A stretch of 64,000 nt of DNA. Origin: Humibacillus sp. DSM 29435 (GTDB lineage: Bacteria; Actinomycetota; Actinomycetes; Actinomycetales; Dermatophilaceae). The stretch's first letter is position 1, and every line of letters starts with the position of its first letter. The stretch is from the NCBI RefSeq assembly GCF_001758225.1, contig NZ_MAST01000054.1:1-64000 (forward strand), in the 5' to 3' direction. The notes beneath the pieces are model-generated. The model did no database searches. It was not told the DNA's origin and saw only the letters and a program-made list of their open reading frames with translations. The position numbers were made by a program, and so were the translations under genes. Positions 55,015-62,779 of the stretch are shown here, one piece after another.

Positions 55015-55403
55015 TGTGGACACTGGGGAGAACTGCCATCGCCGCAGGTGGGCAGGCGAGTCGCTTGATGCTTCGGCTGTGGACAACTCGAGGAGCTCGG
55101 GCCGCGTCGGTGGATGCCGTTCTAGCCGTCCCGCGTCGTCCACAGCGGGAACCCGTCTTGTGCACGTTTGCAAGGCCGTTGTGCACCGTCGTCCACAGCT
55201 GTTGTGGATAACTGTGCGCCGTGCTTGGCGGCCGAGGGACGGTGTCGGCTATGGACGAAACCGTTGATTAGGCGCTAAACGACCAAGTTATCCACAGCGA
55301 GCGTCAACAGGTCGTGGACGGATCGGTTGAATCTCAGCAAGACTCCCGTTCGGTCACGGACTGGTCACGCTGTGAACACAGCTGTGGACAAACCTGTGGA
55401 CGG
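55015..55403. other. oriC: Chromosomal replication origin, DnaA-box cluster
   Basis: Boxes matching TTATCCACA/TTGTCCACA: perfect TTATCCACA at 55288-55296 and, inverted, TGTGGATAA at 55203-55211; TGTGGACAA at 55078-55086 and 55383-55391; near-matches at 55015-55023, 55136-55144, 55158-55166, 55179-55187, 55189-55197 and 55395-55403. They lie next to dnaN, and both orientations occur. The last boxes fall inside the 3' end of tetR. No clearly AT-rich unwinding element stands out, though 55255-55290 has local A/T runs. Confidence 0.9.
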
Positions 55404-56111
55404 CTGTGCAGGTAGAAGAATCAACGACCCAGCCACGTCGAGCTGCAGCCCGAAGAGTGCGGCGGCATCCGGCACCGGCCCCAGCTGCAGGAAGACCTCG
55501 CTCGTCACCGCCCCGAGCAGCAGGGTCCAGGCCGAGAGGCTCCGGGCCAGCATCGTCGCCCCGATCGTCACCTCGGCGAAGAAGGGGTCGTCGAGCATCG
55601 CGCCCACGGCCCGGGCCGCCTCGGGTGAGGGGGCGAGCAGCACGAGGCGGTGCTGGTCGGCGGCGTCTTGCACCAGCCTCAGCAGCAGCGCCAGCACCTG
55701 CGTGCCGGCCTCGACGGTGCTTTCGTCCGGGGCCTCGTAGTCGGGCACGGGGGAGCCGTAGATCAGGGCGAAGTCGTGGGGTCGATCCAGCGCCCAGCGG
55801 CGCAGGGCGAGCCCGATAGCGACCCATCGCCCGTCAAGATCGGTCGGGTCGACGGCGTCGTGCGCGGCCTGCACCGCCGCTGCCAGGGAGCGGTAGGAGT
55901 CGACGATGAGCCGTGTCAGCAGGTCGTCACGGCTGTCCACGTAGCGGTAGAGGCCGGAGCTGACCATGCCGAGGTCGCGCGCGATGGCCCGCAGGCTGAG
56001 GGCCGCGGCTCCCTCGATGGCCAGGTGCTCACGGGCGACGCGAAGGATCTCCGCTTCGGTCTGCGCCCTCTGTCGGGCCCGCTTGCCGAGGGGCTGGTCG
56101 GTGATGGCCAT
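55365..56111 (-). CDS. TetR-family transcriptional regulator between dnaA and oriC
   Basis: 248 residues. The helix-turn-helix is near residues 30-60 (AREHLAIEGAAALSLRAIAR, LGMVSSGLYRYVDSRDDLLT), typical TetR. The effector domain is WHG-like (TetR_C). The last ~12 residues (STGLSTAVFTA) are encoded by DnaA-box sequence of oriC, so the gene end appears to have been captured when it landed here. Divergent from an NAD-dependent epimerase with two palindromic operators between, so it most likely represses that gene and itself. Confidence 0.9.
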   Translation of the reverse strand: MAITDQPLGKRARQRAQTEAEILRVAREHLAIEGAAALSLRAIARDLGMVSSGLYRYVDSRDDLLTRLIVDSYRSLAAAVQAAHDAVDPTDLDGRWVAIGLALRRWALDRPHDFALIYGSPVPDYEAPDESTVEAGTQVLALLLRLVQDAADQHRLVLLAPSPEAARAVGAMLDDPFFAEVTIGATMLARSLSAWTLLLGAVTSEVFLQLGPVPDAAALFGLQLDVAGSLILLPAQPSTGLSTAVFTA

Positions 56112-56153
56112 GCACTCGAGCCTGTCACACGATGCGCACGTCCGGGCTCAAGA

Positions 56154-56168
56154 GTGAGCACCGCTCTT
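56154..56168. promoter_or_regulatory. Operator 1, GTGAGC-N3-GCTC type
   Basis: GTGAGCACCGCTCTT, matching operator 2 in GTGAGCnnnGCTC. A larger inverted repeat CAAGAG (56149-56154)/CTCTTG (56164-56169) encloses it. Likely TetR binding site near the tetR start. Confidence 0.6.
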
Positions 56169-56201
56169 GATTCTTCTGCGTCGTCGTGTCACTCTTCTAA
56201 T

Positions 56202-56216
56202 GTGAGCGATGCTCAC
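56202..56216. promoter_or_regulatory. Operator 2, perfect palindrome GTGAGC-GAT-GCTCAC
   Basis: GTGAGCGATGCTCAC with perfect 6-bp arms, 48 bp from operator 1 centre to centre. A -10-like TCTAAT (56196-56201) directly adjoins it, so TetR binding would block transcription of the epimerase gene. Confidence 0.7.
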
Positions 56217-56238
56217 TTTCCTACTCAAGGAGATCACC

Positions 56239-57297
56239 ATGAGCCATCACCTCGTTCTCGGCGCAGGCGGTATCGGCCGCGCCACCACCTCTGCGCTCGT
56301 CGAGCGCGGACACACGGTCACGCTCGCCTCGCGCTCCGGGCGGGTCACCGACCGACCCTGGGAGGCCACCTCGCCCGGTGCCGTGACGGTCGTTGCTGCC
56401 GATGCCACGCACGCCGACCGGTTGACCGAGCTCGCCACTGGCGCGGCGACCATCGTCAACGCCGTCAACCCACCGAGCTACACCGCGTGGGACGCCGACT
56501 GGCCGCCGATCGCGGCCGCCATCCTCACGGCGGCCGAGCGCAGCGGCGCCGGCCTGGTCATCATCGGCAACCTCTACGGCTACGGAGAGGTAGACGCCCC
56601 GATGACCGAGCAGACACCGCTCGGTGCCACCGAACACAAGGGCCGGCTACGGAACGCGATGTGGACCGACGCACTCGCGCTGCACCGGCTGGGCCGCATC
56701 CGGGTGACCGAACTGCGCTCGAGCGACTACTTCGGCCCCGGGGCCACCCCGATGACGAGCGTGCTCGGCGAGGTCGTCATCGACCGGGTCGGGGCCGGGC
56801 GGCTCGCGGTCATGCCGGTCGGGCGCACCGACGTGCCGCACTCCTTCACCTACATTCCCGACGTCGGTGACTTCGCCGCTCGGGTGGCCATCGCTGGTGA
56901 GACGGATGCCGGTGAGACGGATGCCGGAACGGGCGGAGAGAGCGTGTGGGGCCGACCCTGGCATGTGCCCACCGCCCCGGCCCGGTCCATCGCTGCTGCG
57001 GCCGACGACGTAGCCCGCCTCACGGGCCGCCGTCGCAGTCGGGTGGTGGCGCTCCCCCGCCCGATCGGCAGTGCGCTCGGCGCCGTCGTGCCCTTCCTGC
57101 GAGAGATGCGCGAGACACGGCACCAGTTCGAGCGGCCGTTCGTGCTCGACTCCAGCCAGGCCGAACGCGCCTTCGCAGTGACGCCCACCCCGTGGGAGGG
57201 GGCACTCACGGCGACCATTGTCGACCGGTGCGGGTCAACGAGCCGCGCACCGAAAGCAGGAGGGGTCAGTGCGACTGCTGGCGGATCCGGTTGGTGA
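56239..57297 (+). CDS. NAD-dependent epimerase/dehydratase (SDR), inserted between dnaA and oriC
   Basis: 352 residues, ATG with AAGGAG 7 nt upstream. The Rossmann glycine motif is LGAGGIGRAT (7-16); the rest resembles atypical SDR proteins acting on small molecules (VNAVNPPSYTAWDADWPPIA, IIGNLYGYGEVDAP, SFTYIPDVGDFA). A perfect 15-bp tandem duplication (56896-56925) gives GETDAGETDAG. Its last 32 bp overlap the 3' end of dnaA in antiparallel direction. With the divergent tetR it forms a self-contained regulated pair. Confidence 0.88.
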   Translation: MSHHLVLGAGGIGRATTSALVERGHTVTLASRSGRVTDRPWEATSPGAVTVVAADATHADRLTELATGAATIVNAVNPPSYTAWDADWPPIAAAILTAAERSGAGLVIIGNLYGYGEVDAPMTEQTPLGATEHKGRLRNAMWTDALALHRLGRIRVTELRSSDYFGPGATPMTSVLGEVVIDRVGAGRLAVMPVGRTDVPHSFTYIPDVGDFAARVAIAGETDAGETDAGTGGESVWGRPWHVPTAPARSIAAAADDVARLTGRRRSRVVALPRPIGSALGAVVPFLREMRETRHQFERPFVLDSSQAERAFAVTPTPWEGALTATIVDRCGSTSRAPKAGGVSATAGGSGW

Positions 57298-58837
57298 GCT
57301 CGGTGACCTGGTTGTAGATGGCCCGCTTCTCGCTCATCAGCTCACGGATCTTCTTGTTCGCGTGCATGACGGTGGTGTGGTCACGCCCTCCGAACAGCTG
57401 GCCGATCTTGGGCAGTGAGAGGTCGGTCATCTCACGGCAGAGGTACATCGCGATCTGGCGGGCGGTGACGAGCTGGCGTGAACGCGACGAACCGCAGAGG
57501 TCGTCCATGGTCACGGAGTAGTAGCCCGCTGTGACGGCCATGATCGTCGCCGCCGTCACCTGGTTGGGCGTCTCGTTCGGGAGCACGTCCTTGAGCACGA
57601 TCTCGGCGAGCGGCAGGTCGATCGGCTGCCGGTTGAGGTTGCTGAACGCCGTCACCCGGATCAGCGCACCTTCGAGCTCTCGGATGTTGGTGCTGAAGTT
57701 CGTGGCGATGTACTCGAGCACGTCGTCGGGCACCGACATGCGGTCCTGGATGGCCTTCTTGCGCAGGATCGCGATGCGGGTCTCGAGGTCGGGGGGTTGC
57801 ACATCGGTGAGCAGGCCGGACTCGAAGCGGGTGCGCATCCGGTCTTCGAAGCCTGAGAGCTCCTTGGGCGGCAGGTCGCTCGTGATGACGATCTGCTTGT
57901 TCGCGTTGTGCAGCGTGTTGAAGGTGTGGAAGAACTCCTCCTGGGTCTGCAGCTTGCCCTGGAGGAACTGGATGTCATCGATGAGCAGCACGTCGACGTT
58001 GCGGTAGCGGGCCTGGAAGGCGCTCGCCTTGTCATCGCGGATGCTGTTGATGAAGTCGTTGGTGAACTCCTCGGAGTTGACGTAGCGCACCCGCACGTTC
58101 GGGAACATCGAACGGGCGTAGTGACCGATCGCGTGCAGCAGGTGCGTCTTGCCCAGCCCGGACTCTCCGTAGACGAACAGGGGGTTGTACGCCTTGGCCG
58201 GCGCCTCGGCGACGGCGACCGCCGCCGCGTGCGCGAACCGGTTGCTCGCTCCGATGACGAAGGTGTCGAAGTTGTACTTCGGGTTGAGGCGCGTATCGCC
58301 CGTCATCGGGGGCTCGAACCGATGGCGCGAAGGCCCGCTCTCACCGCCGCCGTAGTGGTCGTCGAGGTCGGCGCCGTTGAGGTCGGGTGCGCTGTCGGCG
58401 AGGTCGCGCAACGGGTCGCGTCGAAGATCGGAGGGGTGCTCTCCCCGCCAGTACGGGGAGTCGGCTTCGGGCGAGCCCCGTCGAGCCGACGTTGGGAACG
58501 GGTGGCCCTGGCCCGTAGGCGCCCAGCGCTCACCGGCCGTTCCGTCGGTCATCGGGTCGGCGCTCAGCTCGCCCAGGGCCTCGTCGACCGTGACCGCCAG
58601 CTGCACGTGCTCGCCGAGCTCGGAGCGCAGGGCGTCGAGCACCAGATCGCGCACCTTCGTCTCGAGGAACTCCTTGGTGAAAGCGTTCGGCGCCTTCACC
58701 AGAGCGGTCTCATCGAGCACGCCGACCAGACGACAGAGGCGCACGAAGGCCAGGTCTCGAGCCGAGACCCCAGCGGTGTCAAGCGTGTGGAGGGTCTGCT
58801 TCCAGACATGGACATAGTCGACATCCCTGTCTGTCAC
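57266..58837 (-). CDS. dnaA: Chromosomal replication initiator DnaA
   Basis: 523 residues from GTG 58837 with AGGTGA just upstream; an open frame extends 47 codons further but shows no homology and overlaps DnaA boxes. Domain I (VWKQTLHTLDTAGVSARDLA), a disordered domain II, AAA+ domain III (YGESGLGKTHLLHAIGHY, VLLIDDIQFL) and DNA-binding domain IV with GRDHTTVMHANKKI. It binds DnaA boxes at oriC and opens the duplex. Two boxes upstream suggest autorepression. It is transcribed toward oriC as usual but lies 1.9 kb from it. Confidence 0.97.
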   Translation of the reverse strand: MTDRDVDYVHVWKQTLHTLDTAGVSARDLAFVRLCRLVGVLDETALVKAPNAFTKEFLETKVRDLVLDALRSELGEHVQLAVTVDEALGELSADPMTDGTAGERWAPTGQGHPFPTSARRGSPEADSPYWRGEHPSDLRRDPLRDLADSAPDLNGADLDDHYGGGESGPSRHRFEPPMTGDTRLNPKYNFDTFVIGASNRFAHAAAVAVAEAPAKAYNPLFVYGESGLGKTHLLHAIGHYARSMFPNVRVRYVNSEEFTNDFINSIRDDKASAFQARYRNVDVLLIDDIQFLQGKLQTQEEFFHTFNTLHNANKQIVITSDLPPKELSGFEDRMRTRFESGLLTDVQPPDLETRIAILRKKAIQDRMSVPDDVLEYIATNFSTNIRELEGALIRVTAFSNLNRQPIDLPLAEIVLKDVLPNETPNQVTAATIMAVTAGYYSVTMDDLCGSSRSRQLVTARQIAMYLCREMTDLSLPKIGQLFGGRDHTTVMHANKKIRELMSEKRAIYNQVTELTNRIRQQSH

Positions 58838-58919
58838 CTGGTCACCTGTTCCCGACTTGCCACGAAATGGAATCGTCCTGCACGCAGTGTGATGCAGTCT
58901 GGGGACGCACCATGGGCCC

Positions 58920-58940
58920 TTGTCCACATCTTTGTCCACA
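58920..58940 (+). promoter_or_regulatory. Two DnaA boxes in the dnaA upstream region
   Basis: TTGTCCACA at 58920-58928 and 58932-58940, same orientation, 83-103 bp upstream of the dnaA start. Consistent with DnaA autoregulation. Confidence 0.8.
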
Positions 58941-59114
58941 CCCTGTGTACGGGCGGATGGATCGGGGGGCGAAGGCAAAACCTAACAAGTCAGCGGCACC
59001 CTGACAACCGGGAGCGGGTAGAAAGGCGACGACCGCTCGGCGTGTCGGATTGCTTTGCCTGACCAGAGGACCACAGTGGTGCGGTTGTCTCACGCGCGAC
59101 TGCACCCCACGGGT

Positions 59115-59144
59115 TTGACCCTTGTTCGCGGGCTCCCGTATCGT
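59115..59144 (+). promoter_or_regulatory. rpmH operon promoter
   Basis: TTGACC (59115-59120), 18-bp spacer, TATCGT (59139-59144), 233 bp before rpmH. A long untranslated leader would follow. Confidence 0.6.
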
Positions 59145-59376
59145 GGACTACGGCTGTCTGCGACCCCTCTCGCATGCCCATGGCGCTATCCGCTTCGCCT
59201 GCACCCGTCGGTGAGATCTTCGTGATCCCACGTTCAGACAGTGCATGGCGCCGCGGTGGGTCTCCACGGGCTTGCCGACCGTGGTCGCCGACGATCCACC
59301 CTCTCACCACCAGCCCAGTACGCGGGAGACCGCGCGACGCACCGTCGCCGGCCGCCAGAACCCATCGGAGAACCTC

Positions 59377-59514
59377 GTGAGCAAGCGCACCTTCCAGCCG
59401 AACAACCGCCGCCGGGCCAAGACGCACGGCTTCCGTCTGCGGATGCGCACGCGCGCCGGCCGCTCGATCCTCGCCGGCCGTCGTCGCAAGGGTCGCGCCG
59501 AGCTCTCGGCCTGA
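59377..59514 (+). CDS. rpmH: Ribosomal protein bL34
   Basis: 45 residues from GTG with CGGAG upstream. [20 protein letters not shown] and the Arg/Lys-rich remainder are bL34. First gene of the rpmH-rnpA-yidD-yidC-jag-rsmG chain, near dnaA as in most bacteria. Confidence 0.98.
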   Translation: MSKRTFQPNNRRRAKTHGFRLRMRTRAGRSILAGRRRKGRAELSA

Positions 59515-59540
59515 GCCGACCGGCCAGCGACGGCACCGAC

Positions 59541-59891
59541 GTGCTTCCGGCACGTCACCGCATCCGCGAACGAGCCGACTTCACGGCGGTGGTTCGAGGT
59601 AGCGGTGCCCGCAGGGCCGGTGGCCGACTGATGGTTGTTCATGCCAACCGACCTGCTGCACGCACGGAGCTCCCCCCGCGCGTGGGTTTCGTCGTGTCCA
59701 AAGCGGTGGGCAACGCAGTGGTGCGTGGCCGCACCAAGCGGCGACTCCGCGCCATCGCGGCCACTCGGCTCAGCGGCATCCCGGCTGGCCTCGATATCGT
59801 CGTTCGGGCCCAACCCAGCGCCGCCCAGGCCGACTTCGACGAGCTGAGTGACGCGTTCGGGCGAGCGCTCGAGAAGGTGTGCCGGTCGTGA
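59541..59891 (+). CDS. rnpA: RNase P protein component
   Basis: 116 residues from GTG 59541. The RNR motif region GNAVVRGRTKRRLRA and the RVGFVVSKAVGNAV strand mark RnpA. It assists the catalytic RNase P RNA in maturing tRNA 5' ends. Its stop overlaps the yidD GTG by 4 nt. Confidence 0.96.
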   Translation: MLPARHRIRERADFTAVVRGSGARRAGGRLMVVHANRPAARTELPPRVGFVVSKAVGNAVVRGRTKRRLRAIAATRLSGIPAGLDIVVRAQPSAAQADFDELSDAFGRALEKVCRS

Positions 59892-60370
59892 CGGTCAACT
59901 CCGTTCTCGCTTCGCCCCTGGTGCTCGGGGTGAAGATCTACCAACGCGTCTTCTCTCCGATGAGCTCGCCGAGCTGCCGCTTCTACCCCAGCTGCTCCTC
60001 GTACGCCGTCACGGCGCTGGTGCGTTTCGGACCACTACGGGGCACCTGGCTCGCGCTGCGACGCATTGGTCGCTGCAACCCATGGAACCCGGGAGGCGTC
60101 GATCCCGTTCCACAGACATGGGCCGCGCGTGGTGACGTGCGTCCCGAGGACTTTCGGCCCAGCGGCAGCCTCGAGCCGGGCCCGCACTCCGGTTCGGGCT
60201 CGCTGTCGAACCTGACGTCGCAGCACGCCCCCCTGTTCGACAGCACCATCGACGCATTGGTCGACGACATGCCCGACACGGCCGCAGGTGCCACCACCAT
60301 CGGGCATGATTGCCGGTCAGTGGTGCACAGCGAGCGGACCACGCACCAGACGACAGAGGAACTACGTTGA
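59888..60370 (+). CDS. yidD: YidD membrane-protein insertion efficiency factor, extended
   Basis: 160 residues from the GTG that overlaps the rnpA stop. The YidD core is clear: YQRVFSPMSSPSCRFYPSCS and RIGRCNPWNPGGVDPVP with conserved cysteines. The family is usually 70-110 residues; the ~80 residues after the core are hydrophilic, Ser/Thr/Asp-rich and look disordered. It helps YidC insert inner-membrane proteins. Its stop overlaps the yidC TTG. Confidence 0.9.
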   Translation: MTVNSVLASPLVLGVKIYQRVFSPMSSPSCRFYPSCSSYAVTALVRFGPLRGTWLALRRIGRCNPWNPGGVDPVPQTWAARGDVRPEDFRPSGSLEPGPHSGSGSLSNLTSQHAPLFDSTIDALVDDMPDTAAGATTIGHDCRSVVHSERTTHQTTEELR

Positions 60371-61638
60371 TCGACTTCTTCAACACCGTGCTCTACCCGA
60401 TCAAACTCGGCGAAGCGTGGGTCATGTACGCGTGGCACTGGCTCTTCGACGCGATCGGCCTGCCCACAGGGGTGGCCTGGGCGCTGTCGATCGTCGGCCT
60501 CACGGTGGTCGTCCGGATGCTGCTGATCCCGCTGTTCGTCAAGCAGATCCACTCCTCGCGGCGGATGCAGCTGATTCAGCCCGAGATGCAGAAGATCCAG
60601 AAGAAGTACAAGGGCAAGCGCGACCCGGAGTCCCAGAAGGCCCAGCAGGCCGAGATGATGGACCTCTACCGTCGCACGGGCACCAACCCGTTCAGCAGCT
60701 GTCTGCCCATCCTGATCCAGAGCCCGTTCTTCTTCGCCCTCTTCCAGCTGCTCAACAACCTTCGGGGGCAGGCGGAGGGCATCAAGGAAGGCATCGGCCC
60801 GCTCACCAACGAGGTGGCCAAGGTCATCGAGGGCTCCACCGTCTTCGGGGCTCGGCTCAGTGACGCCTTCCTCTCGAGCCCGGACCTCAACGTCAAGATC
60901 TTCTCGGGCGTGCTCATCGTCATGATGTCGGCGACCACGTTCACGACGCAGTACCAGCTGATGCGCAAGAACATGCCGGCCGCTTCGCTCGACAACCCCT
61001 TCGCGAAGCAGCAGAAGGTGCTCCTCTACCTGATGCCGTTCTTCTTCCTCATCTCGGGCATCAACTTCCCGATCGGCGTGCTCATCTACTGGCTGACGAC
61101 CAACCTCTGGACCATGGGTCAGCAGTTCTACGTCATCCGCAACATGCCGGCTCCCGGTTCGGCCGCCGAGCAGGCACAGCGCGACCGGATGAAGCGCAAG
61201 GGCAAGACGATGAAGGAACTGGTCGTTCCCGGCCTCTCCTCCTCGACCGACGCGGCCGACGACGCGATCGACGACGACGCGCCCAAGTCGGGTCAGCGCC
61301 AACAGCCCAAGGGCAAGAAGCGCGCCAAGACCCAGCCGAAGGGCGGCGTCGCTGCAGGTGCAGCAGACCCGGCCGGCGCCGGTTCGGCCACCGACGGTTC
61401 GCCGCGTGCCGACGCCGACGTGACGGGTGCTGCGACGCCCACCACGACATCCGCGACGACACCCGCATCGGCCTCGGCCGCGAAGGGCAGTCTCGGCGCG
61501 ACCGCTCCCGTGCATTCGAACGTCAGTTCTACGGCCCGCACCGCCACCGGGGACGCCCCGAAGAAGACGAGACAGAACCCGAACGCGGGCCGGGCGAAGA
61601 AGCCGGCCAAGAACCGTCCCGGCTCACCGCAGCGCTGA
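60367..61638 (+). CDS. yidC: Membrane protein insertase YidC/Oxa1
   Basis: 423 residues from TTG 60367, which overlaps the yidD stop (TTGA) and has GAGGA 7 nt upstream. Five membrane helices with the YidC/Oxa1 segments RMLLIPLFVKQIHSSRRMQL, LPILIQSPFFFALFQLLNN and the gram-positive-type layout without the large periplasmic domain. The last ~120 residues form a Lys/Ala/Thr-rich basic cytoplasmic tail that can contact ribosomes. It inserts and folds membrane proteins alone or with SecYEG. Confidence 0.96.
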   Translation: MIDFFNTVLYPIKLGEAWVMYAWHWLFDAIGLPTGVAWALSIVGLTVVVRMLLIPLFVKQIHSSRRMQLIQPEMQKIQKKYKGKRDPESQKAQQAEMMDLYRRTGTNPFSSCLPILIQSPFFFALFQLLNNLRGQAEGIKEGIGPLTNEVAKVIEGSTVFGARLSDAFLSSPDLNVKIFSGVLIVMMSATTFTTQYQLMRKNMPAASLDNPFAKQQKVLLYLMPFFFLISGINFPIGVLIYWLTTNLWTMGQQFYVIRNMPAPGSAAEQAQRDRMKRKGKTMKELVVPGLSSSTDAADDAIDDDAPKSGQRQQPKGKKRAKTQPKGGVAAGAADPAGAGSATDGSPRADADVTGAATPTTTSATTPASASAAKGSLGATAPVHSNVSSTARTATGDAPKKTRQNPNAGRAKKPAKNRPGSPQR

Positions 61639-61796
61639 CAGCGGGCGGTCAGCCGACGGCCCGGTTCGCGCCCATCAGGCTCTTCTGACCAGTCGCCTCG
61701 TACCGAACGCCTCACAACAGCTCACAGCACCACTATCGAGACTCCATCCACATCAGCTTCATCTGGCGAAAAGCCTCTGACCTGCAGGAACTTAGG

Positions 61797-61805
61797 TTAT
61801 CCACA
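61797..61805 (+). promoter_or_regulatory. Perfect DnaA box upstream of jag
   Basis: TTATCCACA, 36 bp before the jag ATG, in a 202-bp gap without a gene. A possible DnaA-regulated or origin-accessory site. Confidence 0.6.
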
Positions 61806-61840
61806 GGTATGCACAGGCTTATGAACAAGGGAGAACAGCC

Positions 61841-62656
61841 ATGAGCGACACGCAGGCCTTGGACACGACGTCCACCACCGGGCCCCTTCCAGTGCCCCTT
61901 GACGACGTGACGAACGATTCCGTGTCGGTGAGCGCTGAGGTCACCGCGGAGTCGACCAGGCAGGAGTCGGAGCCCGAAGGGATGGGTGCGCGGTCGCCTC
62001 TCGACCCGACGAGCGAGGCCGGTGGGGTGCCCACTGAGGTCGACCAGGAGACCACGAGCCTGGCTGCCCCGCAGGGCGAGACTCCCGACGTCGCGGACAG
62101 TGAGTCGGACGGTGAGTCGGACGGTGAGTCGGAACGGTCCCAGAGCCCGGAGGAGGGTGACGAGGGCGGTACCCGCAAGAAGTCACGCGTTCGGCAGCTG
62201 GAGCGCGAGGGTGAGGTGGCCGCGGACTTCCTAGAGACCTTGCTTGACATTGCCGATCTCGACGGAGACATCGATGTCGACGTCGATGGCGACCGTGCCG
62301 CGATTGCCATCGTCGACTCCGAAGAGGGCCGGGTTCCCCGCCGTCTCGTCGGAACGGACGGCAAGGTGTTGGAGGCGCTGCAGGAGCTGACCCGGTTGGC
62401 CGTTCAGGTAGAGACCGGCGAGCGCAGCCGGTTGATGCTCGACATTGCGGGCCACCGTGCCGAACGACGCTCGGCACTGGTGCGGCTGGCCGAGCTGTCC
62501 ATCGCCGAGGTGAAGAGCTCCGGCGAGAAGGTGAGTCTCGAGCCGATGTCAGCCTTCGAACGCAAGGTCGTGCACGACGAGGTGTCTGCCTCGGGACTGG
62601 TTTCGGAATCCGAGGGCGTGGATCCGCACCGCCACATCGTGATCCTTCCCAGTTGA
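61841..62656 (+). CDS. jag: Jag/KhpB: R3H and KH domain RNA-binding protein
   Basis: 271 residues. The first 110 are acidic and low complexity, including a 12-bp DNA tandem repeat (from about 62101) encoding SDGESDGESE. The KH domain (ADFLETLLDIADLDGDIDVD; RRLVGTDGKVLEALQELTRL) and the R3H domain (SLEPMSAFERKVVHDEVS) follow. It binds RNA with KhpA and influences cell division and envelope in gram-positives. Its place after yidC is conserved. Confidence 0.92.
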   Translation: MSDTQALDTTSTTGPLPVPLDDVTNDSVSVSAEVTAESTRQESEPEGMGARSPLDPTSEAGGVPTEVDQETTSLAAPQGETPDVADSESDGESDGESERSQSPEEGDEGGTRKKSRVRQLEREGEVAADFLETLLDIADLDGDIDVDVDGDRAAIAIVDSEEGRVPRRLVGTDGKVLEALQELTRLAVQVETGERSRLMLDIAGHRAERRSALVRLAELSIAEVKSSGEKVSLEPMSAFERKVVHDEVSASGLVSESEGVDPHRHIVILPS

Positions 62657-62662
62657 CGCGCC

Positions 62663-62678
62663 TGTTTCACGTGAAACG
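62663..62678. promoter_or_regulatory. parS centromere-like site 1
   Basis: TGTTTCACGTGAAACG, a 15/16 match to the ParB consensus with a perfect 14-bp inner palindrome. In the 123-bp gap between jag and rsmG. Confidence 0.95.
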
Positions 62679-62779
62679 CGTTGACCTGCAGCGTGCAACG
62701 CCACGGTGCGGCCGCCGCAGAGTGAGTGCCGACCGGGTAGGCGCGAGAGCCCGCGCCGCGCGGGCGACGTCGATGCCCG

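Larger units (their letters stand above)
58838..59376. other. dnaA-rpmH divergent intergenic region
   Basis: 539 bp without a gene. It holds two DnaA boxes near dnaA and a rpmH promoter, described separately. No other structure is clear. The region corresponds to the classic dnaA-rpmH gap. Confidence 0.8.

Noticed and set aside
55015-55403. Protein-coding small frames inside oriC
   Set aside because: Frames there follow DnaA-box codons and lack starts with ribosome binding sites; the tetR 3' end is the only coding sequence supported.
58838-58978. Longer DnaA N-terminus
   Set aside because: The extra codons have no homology, overlap two DnaA boxes, and a better-placed GTG with a ribosome binding site begins the conserved domain I.
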